The notes beneath the pieces are model-generated. The model had not been told where the DNA came from. It saw only the letters and a list, made by a program, of their open reading frames with translations, and did not search any database. A stretch of DNA of 64,000 bases from Siderastrea siderea (taxonomy: Eukaryota > Cnidaria > Anthozoa > Scleractinia > Rhizangiidae), in assembly GCA_964030785.1 (NCBI GenBank), contig OZ034979.1:38846984-38910983 (forward strand), written 5' to 3'. A program made the position numbers and the translations under genes. Shown here one piece after another: positions 57,051 to 62,962 of the stretch; position 1 is the stretch's first letter; each line of letters opens with the position of its first letter.

Positions 57051-57974
57051 TTACGGCGAAACACGGGACGACGAGGTTTGTACGCTCGGTGCTCCTCCTT
57101 GTTTATAACTGGTCACAATGCTATTGGTCATGGTGACATTAGCAATTTCACGTCCTTGGGCCAACTGGTCTTGATCTTGTAACAGCATCCGTAAACGTCG
57201 TTGTAAATCCGCTTGACGCAAGGTACGAGGGGGTGGAGTCCGAGATCCTCGAGGAGTGGAGGGGGTGGAGGAAGGTGTCAAAGGGGAAGTGGGGGTATTT
57301 CGTCGTCGTCCTCGTATTCGTCTCGGTCGTCGTCCACGACGACCCCCACCACCACCACCACCACCACCACCTCCTCCTCCACCACCTCCACCACCACCAC
57401 CAGCACCACCAGCACCACCACCAGCACCACCAGCACCACCAGCACCACCACCACCACCACCAGCACCACCAGCACCACCACCACCACCACCACCAGCACC
57501 ACCACCACCACGTCCACCACCACGTCCACCACCGCGTCCACCACCACGTCCACCACCACGTCCACCACGTCCACCACCACCACGTCCATTACCATTACCC
57601 CCAGCACCCGCTGCTGTTCGAGCACCCGCTGCCAAAGGTACGCTAGGAGGACTCGCAGGGGTTCGAGCACCAGAAGACTCCGGGGTAGTGTGTATGCTAC
57701 GGTAGGATTGACTTCCTGGACTTCCTACCCCTGCTGGGGAAGAGGCCTGCACAGGGGGCACACCATCTACACCGACAGGGGGGATGGATTGCATAAACTG
57801 ATAGAGGGGCTCGGCTTCCATTTCCTCCTGGGCGGCGTCGAGAAGGCCTTGGTCTCCCGACCAAAATAAATCTTGCCAGGCCCTTGGGGACATTTGATTG
57901 CTGCTGGCCGCCCCCACCCCCGCCGGGGACACGGTATCGTACGATTGCGGAGGTTGACGGTCATCATCGGCCAT
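57051..57974 (-). CDS. Gly/Arg-rich protein, about 307 aa
   Basis: The start is placed at ATG 57974 (MADDDRQPP), 39-45 bases after a TATA box at 58013-58019; the frame extends upstream without an ATG. Residues about 125-215 are almost pure Gly with Arg and Ala interruptions (RGG and GGA repeats), then an Arg-rich patch, a Thr/Pro/Ser stretch and a more conserved-looking C-terminus (QADLQRRLRMLLQ, ANVTMTNSIVTSYKQGGAP). RGG-type tracts bind nucleic acid and form condensates, so a role in genome packaging or assembly sites is possible. Shadow frames on the other strand read as poly-Pro and poly-His and are not genes. Confidence 0.65.
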   Translation of the reverse strand: MADDDRQPPQSYDTVSPAGVGAASSNQMSPRAWQDLFWSGDQGLLDAAQEEMEAEPLYQFMQSIPPVGVDGVPPVQASSPAGVGSPGSQSYRSIHTTPESSGARTPASPPSVPLAAGARTAAGAGGNGNGRGGGGRGGRGGGRGGGRGGGRGGGRGGGGAGGGGGGGAGGAGGGGGGAGGAGGAGGGAGGAGGGGGGGGGGGGGGGGGGGGRRGRRPRRIRGRRRNTPTSPLTPSSTPSTPRGSRTPPPRTLRQADLQRRLRMLLQDQDQLAQGREIANVTMTNSIVTSYKQGGAPSVQTSSSRVSP

Positions 57975-58012
57975 GGTTTGCTTGTCTCTTTTGACCTGTT
58001 CCAAGGGGCTCC

Positions 58013-58019
58013 CTTTATA
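58013..58019 (-). promoter_or_regulatory. TATA box of the Gly-rich gene
   Basis: Minus-strand CTATAAAGGG, 39-45 bases before ATG 57974. It decides the start, since the upstream in-frame extension begins at a TTG about 10 bases from this box. Confidence 0.7.
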
Positions 58020-58668
58020 GTCGTTTTTGATAGGTGCGAGTCCATCCTTCGTCTTTTAACAGGTGACTCAACACCCGTTGTTGATCGGACGAAGCGGGAT
58101 GTAAATCCAAGACCAAATACCCATACGGTCGTGTCGTGGCTTGATGAAACGTCTCCAACGTGTCTTTCCAAGTGGTCGGAAACGATTGAAGCATGACATT
58201 GCGTACCCCTAATTGATCTCGGGGGTTCTTGAATGCTACAATGTAATGGGCATTGCGGGATATACTTTTGGCATAGCGACCCACGGGAAACATGTCTTGG
58301 CACAAGTAGAGCACCGTCACCCCTTGATGATGCGAATGTTTGGTGAATAAATCCAACACGCGTTTATCGTGACTCCCTTCATCCATTAAATCATCCAAGA
58401 CCAGGACCCCCTGTCCTTCAGGAAACCATTGCACTAAGGCCTCATGATCGGGAATCCCTTCGTGAAACACCACCCCTTGATCTTGCATGCCTTGAAATCG
58501 ATCTTGCCAGGCCCCATAACAATAATGCAATTGGGTCGGTGGGGTGTCAAACAACTCCGGGTTGTCTACCAAGAGTTTTTCCGTAAACGCGGTTTTGCCA
58601 CATCCCGAAGGACCCACCACCAAGATAGAGGAAGGCGTATGAAAACGAAACGGTTTCCCCGTTTGCAT
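58015..58668 (-). CDS. DNA-packaging ATPase (A32/FtsK-HerA type), 217 aa
   Basis: Walker A is GPSGCGKTAF at residues 19-28 and Walker B is GVLVLDDLMDE at 87-97. TVLYLCQDMFP and HYIVAFKNPRDQLGVRN follow, the sensor and arginine-rich motifs of the poxvirus A32-like packaging ATPases of Polintons, virophages and adintoviruses. Length is normal. It would pump the element's linear DNA into the capsid made by the major capsid protein. The start is the first ATG; a T10 Pol III terminator of the tRNA lies 24 bases before it, and no TATA box is evident. Confidence 0.9.
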   Translation of the reverse strand: MQTGKPFRFHTPSSILVVGPSGCGKTAFTEKLLVDNPELFDTPPTQLHYCYGAWQDRFQGMQDQGVVFHEGIPDHEALVQWFPEGQGVLVLDDLMDEGSHDKRVLDLFTKHSHHQGVTVLYLCQDMFPVGRYAKSISRNAHYIVAFKNPRDQLGVRNVMLQSFPTTWKDTLETFHQATTRPYGYLVLDLHPASSDQQRVLSHLLKDEGWTRTYQKRL

Positions 58669-58690
58669 GATGATGACGAACTACCCCTTA

Positions 58691-58701
58691 GAAAAAAAAA
58701 A
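58691..58701 (-). terminator. Pol III terminator of the tRNA gene
   Basis: Ten T residues on the minus strand (58692-58701), 14 bases after the discriminator base. A short hairpin AAAAAGGTGCCTTTTT directly precedes the run. Confidence 0.8.
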
Positions 58702-58714
58702 GGCACCTTTTTAT

Positions 58715-58802
58715 TGGAATCGGTGGGACTCGAACCCACGCACGACCCTCCTCATGTATTCGAGGGGGGATCCAAAGGCTCTACCCACTGAGCTACGACT
58801 CC
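58715..58802 (-). tRNA. Class II tRNA with an 8-base anticodon loop (CCC/CCCC), Polinton-encoded
   Basis: 88 bases fold as a complete cloverleaf. Acceptor stem 58796-58802 with 58716-58722, seven pairs including one G-U, discriminator A at 58715. D stem 58790-58793 with 58778-58781 (GCUC/GAGC) and loop AGUGGGUA. Anticodon stem 58772-58776 with 58759-58763 (UUUGG/UCGAA, with G-U pairs). Variable arm 58752-58756 with 58741-58745 (CAUGA/UCGUG), loop GGAGGG. T stem 58735-58739 with 58723-58727 and canonical loop UUCGAGU. The A box (TAGCTCAGTGG) and B box (GGTTCGAGTCC) are intact. The anticodon loop is AUCCCCCC, eight bases, so U33 would be followed by CCC or a CCCC quadruplet. A long variable arm marks Leu/Ser-type tRNAs, but the loop reads glycine GGG codons. 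It lies in the gap between protease and ATPase genes. Confidence 0.88.
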
Positions 58803-58827
58803 GACATCACTTTTTTTCCAACAAATT

Positions 58828-58833
58828 TTATTT
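58828..58833 (-). terminator. Poly(A) signal overlapping the protease stop
   Basis: Minus-strand AATAAA (plus TTTATT) overlaps the stop codon of the protease gene, just upstream of the tRNA gene. Confidence 0.5.
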
Positions 58834-59371
58834 AATGATTACATTGATGATACGGATGACAACAGAGTTGATACCATCTGGCTTCTTGGCCTACAATCAA
58901 TTGTTGAAGGCGTTGACCGGCTTGATGGTCATTACTAACATAATCATGATCCGAAAACTCATTTAAAAACGCTTGCAAGGTCCGTCCACGGGCTTTGGCT
59001 TTCAAGTACAACAAGGCGTAATCACCACAACTCTTGCTTGTAATGGCTTGGAGGGACTTGCCATTGGTCACTACATACTTCCAATGTTGGACGATCCAAT
59101 CTCGTAACGGGGTCGCTTGCACGTACGTATCCAATGGCAAAGCATAACTGTCCAGGACTTCACACACCTTTCCATCGGTCCACACCGCTAACCAATGTTG
59201 TCCCGGTTGATCGTGTGGGTCCGTATTCACAATGTACCCTTGAGGTTGGGTCTTGACAGGACTCTTGGGTAAACGATCACAGGCCACCGTCCCGTAAAAG
59301 ACCGGGTTCAATTGGGGGTCGTCTCGGGCTAAATAATCCAATTGCACATTATTCAAGGCCACATGTTCCAT
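58832..59371 (-). CDS. Adenain-type cysteine protease, 179 aa
   Basis: The catalytic residues are visible in order: His59 in GQHWLAVW, Asp74 in CEVLDSY, Gln108 in SLQAI and Cys115 in SKSCGDYALLYL. The seven-residue Gln-Cys spacing is that of adenovirus protease (peptidase C5) and the related Ulp1 fold. This enzyme matures virion precursors at (M/I/L/N/Q)xGG|x or (M/I/L/N/Q)xGx|G, and many proteins of this cluster carry such sites. Length is close to the usual 180-200. The ATG overlaps the stop of the capsid gene (TGATG). Confidence 0.9.
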   Translation of the reverse strand: MEHVALNNVQLDYLARDDPQLNPVFYGTVACDRLPKSPVKTQPQGYIVNTDPHDQPGQHWLAVWTDGKVCEVLDSYALPLDTYVQATPLRDWIVQHWKYVVTNGKSLQAITSKSCGDYALLYLKAKARGRTLQAFLNEFSDHDYVSNDHQAGQRLQQLIVGQEARWYQLCCHPYHQCNH

Positions 59372-60771
59372 CAGTGCTGGTAAATGTTATACAACACGGC
59401 TCCGTTCCTGTCAATCTCCAGCAAATTCTCAAATTCTCCATACACGAGTACGGTTATATTGAGACCGGGGGCAGCTCCAAATTCCAACACCAATTGTAAA
59501 TCGCCTGTTTGCTTGGGGTTGAGGTTTTGACTGTCAGCACATCCATTGGCCACATTGTCAAACATGAACAAGGTACAATTTTTAGCTTGGCCCCAATCCA
59601 GCAGTTCTACCATGTTGCCTTTCTTTTTACACCAGGCACCACTGGCTTGCAGAAAACGGAAGTAGCCTAGATTATCTCGGGTGCCATTGTTGTGCACTAA
59701 CTGGAGGGTTTCATAAGGGTATTCTTCTCCTCTGACAATCTGTTTAATGGACGTCAGACCAAATTTCTGGAAACAGAATGGATCTCGGGTCACATCTCCA
59801 TTGAAGGCACGGCTGTCCAGTAACCCCACAATCAATCGGTCAGGTATTCTGTTTTGAAACAGGTTGGGGATATCAAAGCGGACCAGGTTGTTTTGCATGC
59901 TGAAAGTCCGGATTTCACTGCGGACGGTCGGGTAAGCCGCCACTTGGCCTTCATTGTGTCTTTTTTCAGAGATACTCTGGTAGATGGCGTCATTCAAACG
60001 CAGTTGGCAGAGATGAAACCGTAGTTTGACATCCCCTTCCATCAATCGGCCAGCTAGAGCCACTCCATTCAAAAACAGGCTGGGACCATTGAAATGAAAT
60101 TTCATCTTGATTTCGATGCCTGGCACCAACAGTTTGCCAGTGTGAAAGACTTCCAAGTGCGGGGTAAACACTAGACTGTGGGTGACACCTGCAGCATACT
60201 TGGCGGTTTCGGCTACCATGGCGTCCAAGGCTCCTTTGTGATTGGCACTGAGAGCGGTATAGGCAGCATCAGGTCCTGCTTTGTCTGTGTTGTTGGCGGT
60301 CCATTGGGGTGGGAAATCCACTTGATTGTACCAGCCTTGGGGTCCTAACACGGTCTTGCCATCTTCTCGGTCATAATTCAGCAAGGTTTCCAGGTAAGCT
60401 TTGTAATGATACGTGTCGGATTGTGGACTGATCAACGTGCCATTCAACTGCAAGTCAATTTGTTTGATGATGGAATGGGCCAAATTGTTGACGGGCCACA
60501 ATTTCTCCGCGGCCACCAAGTTCCCGCCAGCCGCCTTTTTCAAACTCAATTCCATGGTAAAGTAACTGCGTCCCAAATCCACAAAATCGTCCAATCCCGG
60601 TATGATGAATTCCATGGGATTGATACCCGTGGTGGTGGGTTGGATGGTGACCATGCGATAGGCATTGATGCTAATGTCGGTCGGTGGCACCTTGAAAATC
60701 CGTAAGGCAGGGTTGACGGTCCCTTCGGAACGCTCGTGAGCCGGGGCGGTTTGTGTACTCACGTCAGGCAT
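59371..60771 (-). CDS. Major capsid protein (double jelly-roll, Polinton hexon type), 466 aa
   Basis: After a flexible N-terminus come MEFIIPGLDDFVDLGRSYF (53-71), the first strands of the first jelly roll. Then comes the hallmark NNLAHSIIKQIDLQLNG (95-111) followed by YHYKAYLETLLNYDREDG, which I know from Polinton and adintovirus capsid proteins, often annotated in animals as F54H12.2-like. The second half includes SLFLNGVALAG and RIPDRLIVGLLDSRAFNGD. Length fits the family. No internal stop or shift. It would form the trimeric capsomers of an icosahedral shell. The TATA box sits inside the preceding coding sequence. Confidence 0.92.
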   Translation of the reverse strand: MPDVSTQTAPAHERSEGTVNPALRIFKVPPTDISINAYRMVTIQPTTTGINPMEFIIPGLDDFVDLGRSYFTMELSLKKAAGGNLVAAEKLWPVNNLAHSIIKQIDLQLNGTLISPQSDTYHYKAYLETLLNYDREDGKTVLGPQGWYNQVDFPPQWTANNTDKAGPDAAYTALSANHKGALDAMVAETAKYAAGVTHSLVFTPHLEVFHTGKLLVPGIEIKMKFHFNGPSLFLNGVALAGRLMEGDVKLRFHLCQLRLNDAIYQSISEKRHNEGQVAAYPTVRSEIRTFSMQNNLVRFDIPNLFQNRIPDRLIVGLLDSRAFNGDVTRDPFCFQKFGLTSIKQIVRGEEYPYETLQLVHNNGTRDNLGYFRFLQASGAWCKKKGNMVELLDWGQAKNCTLFMFDNVANGCADSQNLNPKQTGDLQLVLEFGAAPGLNITVLVYGEFENLLEIDRNGAVLYNIYQH

Positions 60772-60773
60772 GT

Positions 60774-61004
60774 TTAACGTCGTCGAGTGGTACCCCGTCG
60801 TCGTCGTGAGGGGTTTTTATAGCGTCGTCGTCGGGCTAAACGTTGTCTCAAATCAAACCCGGGGACTCTCATCACCTCGGGACTCAACCAGCCACCACGT
60901 TGTCGTCGTCGTGGCATGAGTTTCCAAAACGGATACAGTCCACCCCATTGAGACAACCCTCGATTACTACGAATCCGTCGAGGTCGTGAATGCACGGGTT
61001 CCAT
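60774..61004 (-). CDS. Arg-rich protein with QRGG site, 76 aa
   Basis: Two Arg-rich ends flank RRRQRGG|WLSPEVMRVPG (site near residue 37-38), fitting adenain cleavage. The C-terminal third (RRRRYKNPSRRRRGT) is almost all Arg, as expected of a DNA-condensing core protein. Its ATG overlaps the upstream stop by one base (TAATG). The codons for RYKNP contain the TATA box used by the capsid gene. Confidence 0.65.
   Translation of the reverse strand: MEPVHSRPRRIRSNRGLSQWGGLYPFWKLMPRRRQRGGWLSPEVMRVPGFDLRQRLARRRRYKNPSRRRRGTTRRR
60815..60821 (-). promoter_or_regulatory. TATA box of the capsid gene, inside the 76-aa coding sequence
   Basis: Minus-strand GCTATAAAAACCC, 44-50 bases before the capsid ATG. 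Confidence 0.7.
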
Positions 61005-61330
61005 TAGACTCCCAAAATATCACGTGCACGTTTGGTTTGTTTGGGAAATAAGGCAGTGGCTACACGCACGGCGTCTTTCACGTTCTTATGACTCAAGGCT
61101 TTCTTGGCTTGTTTGGTGATTTCCTTTTTAAGGACGTCTTCGGCTTTGCGTTTGATACCTCGTGTCAAACCCGTTTCCAAGCCTCTCTTGATATTACTAG
61201 GCAATTTTAAAGGATTTCGCGTCCTTATAAGACCTTGCAACCCCCCACGCATCAGATCCGTCATCACTCCTTTGCCTTGTTGATCATACCACTCGTCGGT
61301 TCGAAATCGTGTCAAACTTCCCCCACGCAT
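61004..61330 (-). CDS. Basic amphipathic protein starting at a cleavage-like MRGG, 108 aa
   Basis: MRGG|SLTRF at the very start fits the adenain site (P4 Met). NLS-like and Lys/Arg-rich helices follow (KRGLETGLTRGIKRKAEDV, KKEITKQAKKALSHKN), ending KQTKRARDILGV. Probably a DNA-binding core protein (pVII-like position). Start supported by a TATA box at 61385-61391, 55-61 bases upstream. Confidence 0.65.
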   Translation of the reverse strand: MRGGSLTRFRTDEWYDQQGKGVMTDLMRGGLQGLIRTRNPLKLPSNIKRGLETGLTRGIKRKAEDVLKKEITKQAKKALSHKNVKDAVRVATALFPKQTKRARDILGV

Positions 61331-61384
61331 GGTGCCTTCTTCACCAGGGATAAACGTTTTGTTTGGGCTTCATGGGACTCCCCT

Positions 61385-61391
61385 TTTTATA
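61385..61391 (-). promoter_or_regulatory. TATA box of the 108-aa gene
   Basis: Minus-strand GTATAAAAAGG, just before the end of the preceding gene. Confidence 0.7.
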
Positions 61392-61394
61392 CCG

Positions 61395-61589
61395 TCATCG
61401 TCGTTTTTTCCGAAAAGCGGCTTCCAACCCTTTTTTAGCCCCGTAACTCGCGGCACCACTTGCGGCACCCAACGCCACAGCTTTTCCTCCAGCGATCAAG
61501 GCTGGAATGAGGGCCGCCAGGGGCAAGAGACCCCCTCGTTGCCTTCTTCTTCTTCTTCGTCTCATTCGACGCACTCTTGTCTTGGGCAT
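61395..61589 (-). CDS. pX-like core/membrane-active peptide precursor, 64 aa
   Basis: MPKTRVRRM is followed by a run of Arg and QRGG (residue 20), then LLPLAALIPALIAGGKAVAL, a hydrophobic segment, a Gly/Ala-rich stretch and a basic end. Arg cluster, adenain site and hydrophobic C-terminal peptide are the layout of adenovirus-type pX precursors. It is a paralogue of the 54-aa protein at 55687. TATA at 61621-61627, 32-38 bases before the ATG. Confidence 0.75.
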   Translation of the reverse strand: MPKTRVRRMRRRRRRRQRGGLLPLAALIPALIAGGKAVALGAASGAASYGAKKGLEAAFRKKRR

Positions 61590-61620
61590 CTTTGTTTGTT
61601 TTTCACAACTCTTGTTTTCT

Positions 61621-61627
61621 TTTTATA
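61621..61627 (-). promoter_or_regulatory. TATA box of the pX-like gene
   Basis: Minus-strand GTATAAAAAG, 32-38 bases before ATG 61589. Confidence 0.75.
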
Positions 61628-61628
61628 C

Positions 61629-61862
61629 TCACATGACGTTGCACGTAAACGATTCCCCCGCCCACCGTTTGCGTTTCCCACTTCGCATTTCTTCCATACG
61701 TTTCTTCGTTGATCTTAGGTAATTCTTTTTGGCTAACTTTTCTACCCCTTTGGTGATGGACCAAGCGGCCTTAGGAATCCCAGCAATCACCGCGTTGACC
61801 CCTTCCCCCGCTTGTGGACGCTGTGGTCGTCGTCGTCGTCGTCGTCGTCGTTTCGGAGGCAT
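61629..61862 (-). CDS. Arg-rich protein with QAGEG site, 77 aa
   Basis: MPPK with an eight-Arg run, then PQRPQAGE|G (site near residue 20), fitting the xGx|G form. The rest (VNAVIAGIPKAAWSITKGVE) is a hydrophobic/amphipathic helix followed by Lys/Arg. The ATG lies about 30 bases after a TATA-like CATAAAAAAG (61892-61900). Probably a core or membrane-lytic peptide. Confidence 0.65.
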   Translation of the reverse strand: MPPKRRRRRRRRPQRPQAGEGVNAVIAGIPKAAWSITKGVEKLAKKNYLRSTKKRMEEMRSGKRKRWAGESFTCNVM

Positions 61863-61891
61863 GATTGATTTGGGTTCCCTTCTCGTCTCTC

Positions 61892-61900
61892 TTTTTTATG
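61892..61900 (-). promoter_or_regulatory. TATA-like box of the 77-aa gene
   Basis: Minus-strand CATAAAAAAG inside the end of the preceding gene. Confidence 0.5.
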
Positions 61901-62948
61901 TCTTTTTGAAGTGTAACGTGACAATGGTATGGCCTTCACCAAACTTGACCAAGTCTCCTCCTCTACCAATGGTTTCAGCGACTTGAACGTGAATCATTTC
62001 CACCACTTCGTTACGAAGAGGTAGGTATTGAATGTGCAACGGTTCAAAGTACAGGGTGCCTCGTCCTTCTCGCTTGTACTGGATTTCACGCAACAAATCG
62101 GTCACGCGATTGCCCACCACACTGCTGCCTGCCACGTCGGAGTACACGTGCAACGATCGTGTAGGGTCACCCACCACCGTACGAAACGCTACATTCAAAT
62201 TGGTGAAACGCCAATTCACGCTGAAACTCAACCAAATCCACGTGGTCCCAGCACCATCCACGCTCACTTGATAATACTCCGGGTCGTTCTTGCTATTTCT
62301 TAATTCAATGTCCCTATTGTTGGGAACCTTGTCATCACGGAATTCCATGTTCAAGTTGGGTCCCAACTCATAGTTTCCTCCATCGTTTTTTTTAAACCAT
62401 CCCATTTTTTCGGCCATCACATGATGAATGGCAAAGTGAGGGACGAACATCGTCGCGTTGTCTTTGTATGGAAGCACGTACTTGTACCGTATGATATTGC
62501 GATTGTTCATCACCAAATCCTCACCGTCCCACTCAAAGGTCGTACACGTCTTCTTTCCCCGCTCCGAATACGGTGCACCATGGTAGCCCATGTAAGCATA
62601 GTTCATACGTTGTCTCACCCAATGAAAAAAGGCTTTCATGAAGGTCACGCCATCCACAATGGAATCATCATGTTTCAAATCGTCCATTTTCATATTGAAG
62701 CTAAAGACCTTACGCCCCGCGGAGGAGGTCATTCGATAACAAGAGGTACCAAACACGAACTGATCCGATGGCAGCAGATTAAAAATGTTGACCCCCGTGT
62801 CCGGTAAGGAAATGGCACTCAACCCCACTTGCCATCCACCTCCCGTGAGCTGTAACGGTTGAGGTAAACGAATCTTGAAGGAATTGGCTTGGTTGTTGGG
62901 AAATTCACGTCGGTTGGCATGACTGGGTAACGTCACGTAAAACGACAT
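61896..62948 (-). CDS. Capsid-associated (penton-like?) protein, SFYVTL family, 350 aa
   Basis: The start is taken at ATG 62948 (MSFYVTLPSHANRREF), because the six codons before it begin with GTG. The N-terminal signature (SFYVTLPS, SFKIRLPQPLQL, WQVGLSAISLP) and C-terminal signature (YFEPLHIQYLPLRNE, then KFGEGHTIVTLHF) define a family that is very common in cnidarian Polintons. I think it is the vertex or minor capsid protein, but the function is not shown by sequence alone. A TATA-like TTTAAAA (62980-62986) stands 32-38 bases upstream. It is a tandem paralogue of the next gene. Confidence 0.7.
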   Translation of the reverse strand: MSFYVTLPSHANRREFPNNQANSFKIRLPQPLQLTGGGWQVGLSAISLPDTGVNIFNLLPSDQFVFGTSCYRMTSSAGRKVFSFNMKMDDLKHDDSIVDGVTFMKAFFHWVRQRMNYAYMGYHGAPYSERGKKTCTTFEWDGEDLVMNNRNIIRYKYVLPYKDNATMFVPHFAIHHVMAEKMGWFKKNDGGNYELGPNLNMEFRDDKVPNNRDIELRNSKNDPEYYQVSVDGAGTTWIWLSFSVNWRFTNLNVAFRTVVGDPTRSLHVYSDVAGSSVVGNRVTDLLREIQYKREGRGTLYFEPLHIQYLPLRNEVVEMIHVQVAETIGRGGDLVKFGEGHTIVTLHFKKT

Positions 62949-62962
62949 GTTGTCTTTGTTCT

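Noticed and set aside
57213..57869. Long plus-strand frames reading poly-Pro, poly-His, poly-Thr/Ser and a minus-strand poly-Val frame
   Set aside because: All are shadows of the Gly-codon tract of the minus-strand Gly-rich gene; only the Gly frame has non-repetitive flanks, a TATA box and fits the gene block.
58764..58771. Reading the odd anticodon loop as an intron-containing ordinary tRNA
   Set aside because: No alternative 3' anticodon-stem strand is found near the T arm, and the extra bases form a paired variable arm, so an intron is not needed.
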